Shown here piece by piece: positions 53,616 through 61,902 of a stretch of 64,000 nucleotides of DNA. Source of the DNA: Fodinibius salsisoli (lineage in GTDB: Bacteria > Bacteroidota > Rhodothermia > Balneolales > Balneolaceae). Positions within the stretch are counted from its first letter, which is position 1, and every line of letters begins with the position of its first letter. The notes below the pieces were generated by a model. The model worked only from the letters and a program-made list of their open reading frames with translations. It searched no databases and was not told the DNA's origin. A program made the translations under genes and the position numbers. The stretch spans positions 310,001-374,000 of the forward strand of contig NZ_JAGGJA010000002.1 of NCBI RefSeq assembly GCF_026229185.1, written 5' to 3'.

Positions 53616-56600
53616 TTAGAGGTTCAGCTCAATTCCTACCGTTGTTGAATAAGATCGCGGATAGGGGTTCGTTTCAGTGAGCTCAGGATCAAAACCTGGA
53701 TACTTTGAAATCACTCCCAGATCCTGAAGGTTTACAAAAACACGCGCTCTTTGTAGCGGAGAACCGGAACCGAACAACGAGGACGGCAAATTATAACTCA
53801 GCGATACGTTTTGGATACGTACGAAACTTGCGTCGTATTGTTGATAATCGCTTCCTTCCGGATTACTGGAATCATAGGGATTGCTGGCCACTCCGGCATA
53901 TTCTCCGTCGCGGTTATCCACGGAGAAGATATCCTGGGCATAAACCGTTGTATTCACCGGATTTGTTCTCTGGGAGATATTGAAGGTGCTGGGTACATAG
54001 TTGTTCCACCTCATGAAATCAAAATTACCATAGAGGTAAACATTAAGGCTCAAATTCTTGTAGGAGAATGTATTATCCAGTCCTACATTCCAGCGTGGAG
54101 TCCCGTTGCCAAGCTTAACAATATCCTCTGAATCCATCACGCCATCTCCATTCTGGTCAACATACTTCACATTCCCCAGGAAGGCATCGGGCATGTGATC
54201 AGGGATGTCCTCCTCAGACCTGATGATTCCATCGGTTTCCCAGCCGTAAATCGTGTCCATTGCACCGTTGGGATCAATCCAGTCGGACAATGGAGTCCTG
54301 GGATTTCGTTCAACCCACGTCGCTTTAAAGTAAGAGACGTTCACATTTGTACTCCACTGGAAGTTTGAACTCTCCACATTCTGTGTGCTCAGTGAAACTT
54401 CGACACCCCTGCTCTGTGTGGAACCAACATTGTCAGCTATACTACCAACCGGATTATTTGAAGGGAGTGGATTATAGTCGAGCAGGTCTTTTGCCGTTTT
54501 TACAAAATAATCGAACGTTCCACTAATTCTGTTACTGAACAACCCAAAGTCGAGTCCGACGTTGAAGGTATAATTTTTTTCCCATGTAAGGTCGGGGTTT
54601 GCGATCTGACCAAGTGACACACCGGTGTACTGGGTATCCCCGATAAGGGCATTACGGCCGGTACTATAGAGCTGCAGGGCATTTCCTTGCAATACCGTCT
54701 CGTTACCTGCCATACCGTAACTCACCCGTGCTTTCAGGTTTGACAAGAAATTAAGATCACTGGCAAAACTCTCTTCCGAAATTCTCCATGCTACAGAACC
54801 ACCGGGGAAGTAGCCATATTTGTTATTTTCCGCAAAAATACTGGAACCGTCGCGCCGCACCGACCCTGACACGATATAACGATCCAGTATTGAGTAATTT
54901 ACCCTGGCAAACTGGGAGAGCTTGGTCCGGCTGCTTTTCCATGACCTTTGGTTGTTCTGCTCGATATCATTGGCTACTCCGACATTATTAAAACTGAATG
55001 CATCGGTAAAGAAGCCGACTGCCTGTAGACTAAAGCCCTCGTTCTCCGTCTGATAATAACCCGCACCGGCTGTAACGGTGAGACTACTGTTTTCAAAGTC
55101 ATTCTGGTATTCTGCATAGCCTTCGAGCGTATAGTTTTCGAGACTATTTTCATACTTTTGAGCCATTCCGTCCGGCAACTGGGCGTTGTTAGTCTGGCGA
55201 GGAAGATAGAAACTTCGGTTCGTTGACTCAATGTCAACCTGTCCTATTACAGTAGCACTCAGGTTGTCTGAGACATCAACTGTCAGCTTGGGAGCTGTGA
55301 AGAAGTGGTTAGTTTGGCTCTCATCATCTATTGTTAAAAAAGCTCCCGGGTTCATAATCAGCGGATTAAACGTGCTTGCATAACTGCCATCTTCATTGTG
55401 CACACCCACCGTCGGTGAATACGCATAAGCAGCCTGAAGCATGTTATACTTCTCACCTTCCCCGTCATTCTCACCAGTGGAAGCGTTGCTTCCTGTCAAC
55501 CTACTGGCGGTAGTCTTAACGTTCAGGTGAATATTATCAGTGATGTATTGATCCACGTTTAACCTACCGGCATACCGGTTAAGGGTTGAATTTTTTAGTA
55601 CTCCATCGTTGCCCTGATAGTTGAAAGAGCCATAGATCACGGTATTCTCACTTCCACCGCTCAGGGAGATGTTGTGCTCATTGATGGTCCCATTTTCCGT
55701 TACTCTTCCCAGCCAGTCAGTGCCTGTACCGGCTTGTTGTATCTCGGACTCACTAAATCTTGGATTAAATGGAGACACAGTCGAAGGATCTGTATCGCCG
55801 TATGGTGCAAGCCGATTCTGAAATAAATATTGGTCACGGGCCATTCGGTTGTTCTGCCTCATAAATTCTTGAGCATTTAGCAGTGGAAAATATTCATGCG
55901 GTGTCTGCATGGTATAACTTCCGCGATAGTCCACCTGTATGTCTCCACTTATTCCGCTTTTTGTGGTGATCAAAACCACACCATTGGCCGCAGATGAACC
56001 ATAGATTGCAGTAGCACTGGCATCCTTCAATACCGTAATGGATTCGATGTCCGACGGGTTTAGATAACTTAAAGGATCACGGTCAATCCCCCCCCCATAT
56101 CCAAGCTGGTCATTGTTGAGTTCACGCGTTGTATTCGAATAACTTGTTATAGGAACACCGTCGATAACATACAATGGAGCACCACTACCACTTGGGGATA
56201 TATCTCCACGAATGTTAACGCTTACATCACCACCCGGCTGAGCTGAAACCTGTCGCATATTTAAACCGGCCGCCTTTCCTCTCAGCATCTGGTTCACTGA
56301 ACTCGTGGCAACCGGGTTCAAGTCTTCGGAGCTTACGGTAGAGATAGATCCGGTAACATCTTTAACCTGCTGTGTTCCATAACCAACAACCACCATCTCT
56401 TCCCCCACAATGGCCTGTGGTGTTAATTGCACACCAATCTGCCTCCGGCCATCAATAGGAACTTCTTGCCGCTGATAACCAATATAGGTTAAGACCAGCG
56501 TATCTTGAAGAGAAGGCACTGTAAGTTCAAACTGTCCATCTTGATCTGTAGATGCCCCTGTGGATGTGCCTTTCACCAAAATATTAACGCCAGGCAGGGT

Positions 56601-57080
56601 TTCACCGGACTGTGCATCAGTGACGGTCCCCGTTACCGTTTCAATTTGATCGCTGTGAGTAGATTTCTGTATCTCCAATAAGACCAGTTGGCCACTCCCA
56701 GAAATACCAAAGCGAAAGGGGGTTCCATCCAACACTTTCCAGAGCGCTTTCTCAGCACTAAGCTTCGTTGTCTCCTTTATATGAATTTTTTTAGCATTGG
56801 GAACAAACTGCTCGCTATAAGAAAGCTTTAATCCCGCCTGCTGCCCTATCGATTGCAATATATTTACAAAACCATGTTGACCTTTCTTAAGACGAACAGT
56901 GGTTTGTAATTTCGGTGAAGCCGAGTTTGCACTGTTTTGATCTGATATCTCTTTTTCATAAAAATCAGCCAGTGCATGTTCAGTATCTTGTGCATGCAAT
57001 GCGATTGAACTTGTAAACAGGAGAACAAATATCAACGCACCTGCCCATAATCGGTTATTTTGTATCCTCTTATCTTCCAT
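53616..57080 (-). CDS. SusC-like TonB-dependent transporter with N-terminal STN signalling domain
   Basis: 1154 residues: signal peptide (ALIFVLLFTSSIALHAQ), STN secretin/TonB signalling domain at about residues 60-135 (GFVNILQSIGQQAGLKLSYS, AEKALWKVLDGTPFRFG), a carboxypeptidase-regulatory-like fold (TGTVTDAQSGETLPGVNILV, about 148-230), a plug with VVGYGTQQVKDVTGSIS and APLYVIDGVPI, the SusC marker ATAIYGSSAANGVVLITTK, and a barrel ending in VGIELNL. It imports oligosaccharides across the outer membrane in pair with SusD. The STN domain, together with the FecR and ECF sigma genes just upstream, shows a trans-envelope signalling circuit that induces the locus when substrate binds. Full length. 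Confidence 0.95.
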   Translation of the reverse strand: MEDKRIQNNRLWAGALIFVLLFTSSIALHAQDTEHALADFYEKEISDQNSANSASPKLQTTVRLKKGQHGFVNILQSIGQQAGLKLSYSEQFVPNAKKIHIKETTKLSAEKALWKVLDGTPFRFGISGSGQLVLLEIQKSTHSDQIETVTGTVTDAQSGETLPGVNILVKGTSTGASTDQDGQFELTVPSLQDTLVLTYIGYQRQEVPIDGRRQIGVQLTPQAIVGEEMVVVGYGTQQVKDVTGSISTVSSEDLNPVATSSVNQMLRGKAAGLNMRQVSAQPGGDVSVNIRGDISPSGSGAPLYVIDGVPITSYSNTTRELNNDQLGYGGGIDRDPLSYLNPSDIESITVLKDASATAIYGSSAANGVVLITTKSGISGDIQVDYRGSYTMQTPHEYFPLLNAQEFMRQNNRMARDQYLFQNRLAPYGDTDPSTVSPFNPRFSESEIQQAGTGTDWLGRVTENGTINEHNISLSGGSENTVIYGSFNYQGNDGVLKNSTLNRYAGRLNVDQYITDNIHLNVKTTASRLTGSNASTGENDGEGEKYNMLQAAYAYSPTVGVHNEDGSYASTFNPLIMNPGAFLTIDDESQTNHFFTAPKLTVDVSDNLSATVIGQVDIESTNRSFYLPRQTNNAQLPDGMAQKYENSLENYTLEGYAEYQNDFENSSLTVTAGAGYYQTENEGFSLQAVGFFTDAFSFNNVGVANDIEQNNQRSWKSSRTKLSQFARVNYSILDRYIVSGSVRRDGSSIFAENNKYGYFPGGSVAWRISEESFASDLNFLSNLKARVSYGMAGNETVLQGNALQLYSTGRNALIGDTQYTGVSLGQIANPDLTWEKNYTFNVGLDFGLFSNRISGTFDYFVKTAKDLLDYNPLPSNNPVGSIADNVGSTQSRGVEVSLSTQNVESSNFQWSTNVNVSYFKATWVERNPRTPLSDWIDPNGAMDTIYGWETDGIIRSEEDIPDHMPDAFLGNVKYVDQNGDGVMDSEDIVKLGNGTPRWNVGLDNTFSYKNLSLNVYLYGNFDFMRWNNYVPSTFNISQRTNPVNTTVYAQDIFSVDNRDGEYAGVASNPYDSSNPEGSDYQQYDASFVRIQNVSLSYNLPSSLFGSGSPLQRARVFVNLQDLGVISKYPGFDPELTETNPYPRSYSTTVGIELNL

Positions 57081-57129
57081 AATAAGTTTTCTCGTTTATT
57101 ATCGATGATTAAACAACCATCAATTCTGT

Positions 57130-58182
57130 TTAACTGTTATCCTGAAATATTATCTTTTTTCCTTGTCGGTCATATGAGACGCGTAACGAAATAGAAAGCA
57201 CCTCTAACACCTCCTCCAGAGACATCTTTTCATAACTGGCTGTTAGCGTACGCTTGGCTAACTGAGAACCTTCTATAGAGCATTCAATATCGAACCAGCG
57301 TTCTAATCGCTTGACGACCTCCGAAAAGGGCGTTCTCTTAAATATCAACTTCCCGTTTACCCAACCCGTAAATACGTTAATATCTTTGATATCGGATACG
57401 GTAAGTCCCCCAACATTCTCCAAGATCCCTAGTTTATTAGGAGTTAGTTCTACCAGTTCTTTCTGAGGAGTTCCCTTTTCCATTTTACCCATAGAAACCA
57501 GACCCTCTTTAACTGCAACCTCAATTTTGCTGGAATCATAGGTCATTACGTTGAACTGAGTCCCCAGATCTTTAACATATCCTCGCGGGGTAATAACCAA
57601 AAATGGATGCTCTTCATCATGGGGGACATCAAAAAAAGCTTCTCCGTCCAGGTAGATCGTGCGGGATGGCTCCCCATAATTTTCAGGTATTTCCAGCTTA
57701 CTTTCAGCATTTAATGTTACATGCGTCCCGTCGCTTAGCCTTAGATTAGTACGCTGCCCCTTTAGAGTGGTAATCTCCTGAACGGCCACCTCTTCTTTAC
57801 GGGTCTGTTCATTGGAAATCATAAATTGTTGTCCTACTAACGACAGCGCTGCAATAAGGATGACGGCCGCAGCAGAAAATGAATACCAATATCCCCGACC
57901 TCGCTTAAAATCGGCGGTGGCATAGGCCTCCCGGTTACTGTCTAATGCTCTACTTTTGGCCATTTCTAAAGGCGCAGGCATGCCATATGTTTTTTTAAAC
58001 TGCTTCCAGGCAGCTTGGGCATTAGGGTAAAAATCAGTGTTTCCTGATTGACTGTCAGACTCAATAAAAGTCTGAAAAAAATCCTCATTAGCAGGATTTT
58101 CTTCCAGCCATTCCCCAAGTTGCCTGAGCTCCTGCTCGGAACAGCTACCATCTTTGTATTTGCGTAAAATTTCCCAGTTCAT
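57130..58182 (-). CDS. FecR-type anti-sigma factor
   Basis: A 350-residue inner-membrane regulator: cytoplasmic N-terminus (NWEILRKYKDGSCSEQELRQ) that binds sigma, a single transmembrane helix at about residues 103-123 (YWYSFSAAAVILIAALSLVG), a periplasmic FecR domain (TTLKGQRTNLRLSDGTHVTL, LDGEAFFDVPHDEEHPFLV, DLGTQFNV) and a C-terminal DUF4974-like region (GWVNGKLIFKRTPFSEVVKR, LTASYEKMSLEEVLEVLS). It receives the signal from the STN domain of the adjacent SusC, 49 bp downstream. It is separated from its sigma factor by an unusual 645 bp gap. Confidence 0.95.
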   Translation of the reverse strand: MNWEILRKYKDGSCSEQELRQLGEWLEENPANEDFFQTFIESDSQSGNTDFYPNAQAAWKQFKKTYGMPAPLEMAKSRALDSNREAYATADFKRGRGYWYSFSAAAVILIAALSLVGQQFMISNEQTRKEEVAVQEITTLKGQRTNLRLSDGTHVTLNAESKLEIPENYGEPSRTIYLDGEAFFDVPHDEEHPFLVITPRGYVKDLGTQFNVMTYDSSKIEVAVKEGLVSMGKMEKGTPQKELVELTPNKLGILENVGGLTVSDIKDINVFTGWVNGKLIFKRTPFSEVVKRLERWFDIECSIEGSQLAKRTLTASYEKMSLEEVLEVLSISLRVSYDRQGKKIIFQDNS

Positions 58183-58385
58183 ATAATTTTGCTGCCTTAT
58201 TTATTAGGATTACGACTGGGAAATCGGTTACCCTGCAATTTTTTTTGAAATTTATTTTCTTCGGGAGAGAAATATTTTACTGGAAGGAAAAATAAAGGTG
58301 CAGGGCTTTAAGTTAATTTTCTTTTATCCTTTTCTAATGATTAAAAAAACTCTCTTTAAACTTAGTCTTTTGTTGCCCACCCTTG

Positions 58386-58421
58386 TTCCCTCCCTGATGA
58401 TCAGTGAGGGAAACTTTTTTT
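58386..58421 (+). terminator. Hairpin with T-tract (plus strand), possibly a repeat
   Basis: TTCCCTC, CTGAT-G-ATCAG, GAGGGAA, then CTTTTTTT on the plus strand. It looks like a terminator but no plus-strand gene precedes it. The CTGATNATCAG core is shared with the palindrome at 33863-33885, so it may simply be a member of a repeat family. Confidence 0.45.
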
Positions 58422-58610
58422 CGCAGCTTATCAGCTATATCAATGAGGTTTTCTCCTTCCTTGAAGGGAGAAATCAAAAGAGGGTCATGACAAGTCTCCC
58501 CCCTGAATCTTTATAAGAACAAGATGGGGCCATGAAACTGGCTTTGGGAGGCCCCAAAGCACAACCATTCAGGATTTTTATACCCGGCCTTAACCCGGAT
58601 TATTCACCAA

Positions 58611-58713
58611 GAAATTTGGATGTCTACAAGGCGTGGCGCAAATGGGAGCGGAAACGTACCTGAGTACGTTGAGCAACCCATTTGCGCGACAACGCAGCAG
58701 ACGGGCAAATTTC
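58611..58713. repeat. 103 bp nested inverted repeat (three concentric stems)
   Basis: Outer arms GAAATTTG (58611-58618) and CAAATTTC (58706-58713); middle arms GCGCAAATGGG (58636-58646) and CCCATTTGCGC (58677-58687); inner arms AACGTAC (58653-58659) and GTACGTT (58664-58670) around CTGA. All three stems are perfect. It can extrude a long cruciform or RNA hairpin. No coding capacity. Confidence 0.85.
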
Positions 58714-58827
58714 GCAGCCTCTACCTGACACCGAAACTTGAGCTGTTACTAAAACAAAAATAATGCCTTAGAATGTAAATATATTATTTTCGTGAATGAT
58801 TCGGGTTATCTTGATATCTGCTATAAA

Positions 58828-59421
58828 TCAGAAATACAAACCCAAAGCAATGAGCACAAAAATGGATAAATATTTAGATAAATGATCTCTCAATATCTGT
58901 AGCACTCTTCTCATCTGAGATTCTACTGTTTTTATAGAAATACCCAAGTATTTAGCTATTTCTTTATAGGTGAGTCCATCTTCACGATTTAATAAATAAA
59001 CCTCTTGGGCTTTGGGAGGCAAACCTGCAATTGCTTCTTCCACATCATTGACGAGCTCCTGATGACCCCTGCTATCTTCATAATTAATAGTGAGATATTG
59101 CTCTTCTGTCTTTATCTGCTTAGCCTCTGCAATGTATTTATCGACAATTTTTTGATGTTTGATATAGTCCAGGGCTTGATTACGGGCTATTTCATATAGT
59201 AGCCCACGTAGATGGCCCGAAGAATCTAAATTAGCCCTTGTTTCCCAAACTGTAGCAAAAACTTCTTGAACAATTTCTTCAGCAAGATCTTCCGATCTTA
59301 CATACTTCCAGATATATTTGCACAGGGGAGTATAATATTTGAGAAATGCTATCTCAAAGGCATACTCGTCTCCCTTTTGTATCTTTTCAAGTAATAAAGA
59401 TTCACTCTTCTCCGAATTCAT
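58828..59421 (-). CDS. ECF RNA polymerase sigma factor (FecI-like, sigma-70 family)
   Basis: 197 residues. Region 2 is YYTPLCKYIWKYVRSEDLAE, EEIVQEVFATVWETRANLD and LRGLLYEIARNQALDYIKHQ; region 4 is GLPPKAQEVYLLNREDGLTY with the helix-turn-helix YKEIAKYLGISIKTVESQMR. A hydrophobic tail (YLSIFVLIALGLYF) ends the protein, common in Bacteroidota FecI-type factors, and may be degraded or membrane-associated. It should direct transcription of fecR-susC-susD and the enzymes when freed by FecR. It is transcribed toward fecR with 645 bp between. Confidence 0.93.
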   Translation of the reverse strand: MNSEKSESLLLEKIQKGDEYAFEIAFLKYYTPLCKYIWKYVRSEDLAEEIVQEVFATVWETRANLDSSGHLRGLLYEIARNQALDYIKHQKIVDKYIAEAKQIKTEEQYLTINYEDSRGHQELVNDVEEAIAGLPPKAQEVYLLNREDGLTYKEIAKYLGISIKTVESQMRRVLQILRDHLSKYLSIFVLIALGLYF

Positions 59422-60005
59422 TATTTTTCAAAAAACCCTGCCGCTACATTAAAAAAGCTCCAATATAATCTCGCCAATTAATATCTTAAAGTTTTAGGAA
59501 TCATAAACAATTAACAAAATATTTTTCAACAATTACAATTTTTTGAATCTTATTGTTATCCATAACATCTATGTCCAGACAGAAGCATGTATTCAGTAAT
59601 TTTTCAAGAGTCAAAATTTGCTATAAAAACTTCTACTGAAAATGAAATGGTCCTATCTTACTTTTAAAGGACTCTGTTGAACTGGCCTCATCCTTCGACT
59701 ATATTCGTCTGACGTAAAATCGGAACTCATTGTGCCCAGACTTACTTCATATTGAGCGCAGCAGAACGAAGTTGAAATATTTTCATTATTCCAAAGCCCT
59801 CTTTTGCTGATACTTCTGTTCACTTCATTGCATAAAATTTTTTACCAGGTTATTTTTATAGAAGGCATTGTCAAACTCCCATATCTTATCATTCTGAACT
59901 CGTTTCAGAATTTCAATGACCTTTTTTTAAAGGAGATCCTGATCCCGAGAATTCGGAACAGTATGACAAGCTCGGTTTTGCAAAGCCTTCTTATAATGAA
60001 ACCAC
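59422..60005. other. 584 bp intergenic region with a dispersed repeat
   Basis: AT-rich upstream region of the sigma gene, probably carrying its promoter (59422-59560), then unremarkable sequence, then the ~130 bp dispersed repeat at 59861-59990 ending beside the FAD oxidoreductase stop. An 81-codon plus-strand frame crosses the repeat and is not accepted. Confidence 0.65.
59861..59990. repeat. ~130 bp dispersed inverted repeat, copy 2
   Basis: Contains ATCATTCTGAACTCGTTTCA, GATCCTGATCCCGAGAATTC, AGTATGACAAGCT and GGTTTTGCAAAGCC in the same order as the minus strand of 38921-39050. Left end degenerate (GCATTGTCAAACTC). Confidence 0.7.
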
Positions 60006-61727
60006 TCAATCATCCGGCCAGTGAGTTTCTATTCCCTGGGAACGAATAAAACGCTGGAAATCCTGCAGCTTCTGTTTATTTTCCCGTACTTCTTTAGGAA
60101 GCATTTTATTATGTAAGGCAAAGGTAGCCAAAAGTCCTGCGGTCTCACCGATACTCCACTCTACGGGATGCAGTCGATAGCATCCATTAGTGATGTGGGT
60201 GGTACCGATATTCTTATTGGCCGGCAGCAGGTTGGTTATCCTCTGTGGCAACAGGGCTCCCAGCGGTATCTGGAAAGGCAGAGAGCCAAAATCGATATAG
60301 TTATCTCCCCCGCTGCTTGGGTGCAAGTCGATGTGGTAGTATCCGATGCCGACGCTATCTTCAAAGGAGGCGGCCGTTACTTCGGAGGGGTCCTTCCCAG
60401 TAACCATAGCGCGGTTTTGCCGCCCCACATGCTCTTCGAGGATGGTAAATTCTGCTTTAATACGTCGTGATTCCCGCACATACGGATACTTGGCTAAACC
60501 ATCCTCTGTGCCCATAATATCCGGACGCAGACGCAGGCCCGGCCAGCCCTGACCACCATCAGGACGCGGCACCTCTGTTTGCAGCCAATAAAAAAGAGAC
60601 AGACTAAGCTGCTTGGACTGCCGGATATTTTTGTCGAAATCCTCTTTCGAAACATCCACCAAGTTTCCGAGCATATAATCGTTTTGGGGCCAATTCACCA
60701 CCGTTATATCTCCATCATAGGTCCCCGGCCTAAAGTTATGCCGGTTGATGAGCCGTCGGTAGTTCCAAAGATTCAGTTTATCAGCCGTTGATATACCTTC
60801 CGGATGAAAACCCAACTCACGGGGTTTCAATGTAGAAGGATTGGGATAGGTTAGATCCAGTAACTCTTGGGGCCAAGCTGGCATAACCCCGGGCACGTAG
60901 GTGCGCCAGAAATCATAACTTTCCGGCTTATCAATGATATTGTTGGCGCCGGGTACGTAATCCATTGCAAAGCAGTAGGTAAAAGCCTGCTGATTCTGAG
61001 GATCTGCTTCTTCTGCTGCATGGAGCTCGCCGGTCTGTTCGCGAGATTCGGCCCCTGTCACGTATTCAGTACCTGTCAGTGGCAATAAATCACCAAGCTC
61101 CGTAGCATCAATAAAATAAGGAGCTTCCAGAATTGTGTCTTCACCGGTATCATTCTCGGTAGCTGTTAATGCCCGAACTTTATTGCCTTGCACATCTGCG
61201 GAAGTAATGTGATGCTCCAACAGCAATTTCAATTTACCCGAACTTAGGTAGGGTGCTAGCATATTTTGCAGCACTGCTAACGCTACACGCGGCTCATGAC
61301 ATAACCGAGACACGGCACCATCACCCGGATTTAAATACTCCCGCTTCCGTGCTTCCTCGGTCAATGGATAGTACCTCTTGTAGTAGGTACGGATTTCTGT
61401 CCTCAACTGTCGATATAATCGGGTAGCGCCATGAGTCTCAATCCACTGGTGTTCATCGGGAGGAACTCCTTGCTGCGTTAGCTGGCCGCCAACCCAATCG
61501 GTCTCTTCGGTCATAATCACTGACTGTCCATTTCGCAGAGCTCCCAATGCCGCTGCACACCCACCCATACCCCCACCGGCGATCACAAGGTCAGCTTTAT
61601 GAGCTGAAGATTGGTGAATAGAGGATTTCTCTTTCAGCTTTTCCCATTCCTTAAAACTGATCCATGGAGCAGCAGCTAAAGCGAGACTATTGCCGCCCAT
61701 GTATTGTAAAAATGTTCTTCGTTTCAT
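60006..61727 (-). CDS. FAD-dependent oxidoreductase, exported (Tat-type leader)
   Basis: A 573-residue protein with a twin-arginine-like leader (KRRTFLQ, then SLALAAAPWISF). The FAD-binding fold starts at DLVIAGGGMGGCAAALGALR (about residue 46), followed by TEETDWVGGQLTQQGVPPDE, YFIDATELGDLLPLTGTEYV and, at the C-terminus, NIGTTHITNGCYRLHPVEWS. It belongs to the FAD_oxidored (PF12831-type) family that is common in polysaccharide and uronate loci of Bacteroidota with no settled substrate. AAGGAT precedes the ATG. It lies 175 bp downstream of the sugar-acid dehydratase gene on the same strand. A decayed copy of its last ~50 codons lies at 42384-42545. Confidence 0.85.
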   Translation of the reverse strand: MKRRTFLQYMGGNSLALAAAPWISFKEWEKLKEKSSIHQSSAHKADLVIAGGGMGGCAAALGALRNGQSVIMTEETDWVGGQLTQQGVPPDEHQWIETHGATRLYRQLRTEIRTYYKRYYPLTEEARKREYLNPGDGAVSRLCHEPRVALAVLQNMLAPYLSSGKLKLLLEHHITSADVQGNKVRALTATENDTGEDTILEAPYFIDATELGDLLPLTGTEYVTGAESREQTGELHAAEEADPQNQQAFTYCFAMDYVPGANNIIDKPESYDFWRTYVPGVMPAWPQELLDLTYPNPSTLKPRELGFHPEGISTADKLNLWNYRRLINRHNFRPGTYDGDITVVNWPQNDYMLGNLVDVSKEDFDKNIRQSKQLSLSLFYWLQTEVPRPDGGQGWPGLRLRPDIMGTEDGLAKYPYVRESRRIKAEFTILEEHVGRQNRAMVTGKDPSEVTAASFEDSVGIGYYHIDLHPSSGGDNYIDFGSLPFQIPLGALLPQRITNLLPANKNIGTTHITNGCYRLHPVEWSIGETAGLLATFALHNKMLPKEVRENKQKLQDFQRFIRSQGIETHWPDD

Positions 61728-61902
61728 AATCCTTTTTATATAAAAAATATAGCCTGCGAGTAAACAGGTAGTGCTGTTATAATATGTTTAATTTCTACCT
61801 GTAAGAATTGCATGCACTGGTCTTTACCGGTCTACTCACTATCAGCTTATTGTCCCATTTCATCTTGAAGGCCTGTTTCATTTGTAATTCACCCAGCGAC
61901 CA

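Larger units (their letters stand above)
58183..58827. other. 645 bp gap between the ECF sigma and fecR genes
   Basis: No gene is supported; a 72-codon plus-strand frame runs across hairpins and is discounted. It contains a palindrome followed by T7 on the plus strand (58386-58421), a CTTGAAGGGAGA stretch, and the 103 bp nested inverted repeat (58611-58713). A separate fecR promoter is probably within the ~110 bp next to the fecR start. Confidence 0.7.

Noticed and set aside
58298-58516. 72-codon plus-strand frame in the sigma-fecR gap
   Set aside because: It runs across a hairpin-plus-T-tract repeat; hydrophobic look comes from AT-rich sequence.
59804-60049. 81-codon plus-strand frame
   Set aside because: Built on the dispersed repeat 59861-59990 and antisense to the end of the FAD oxidoreductase.
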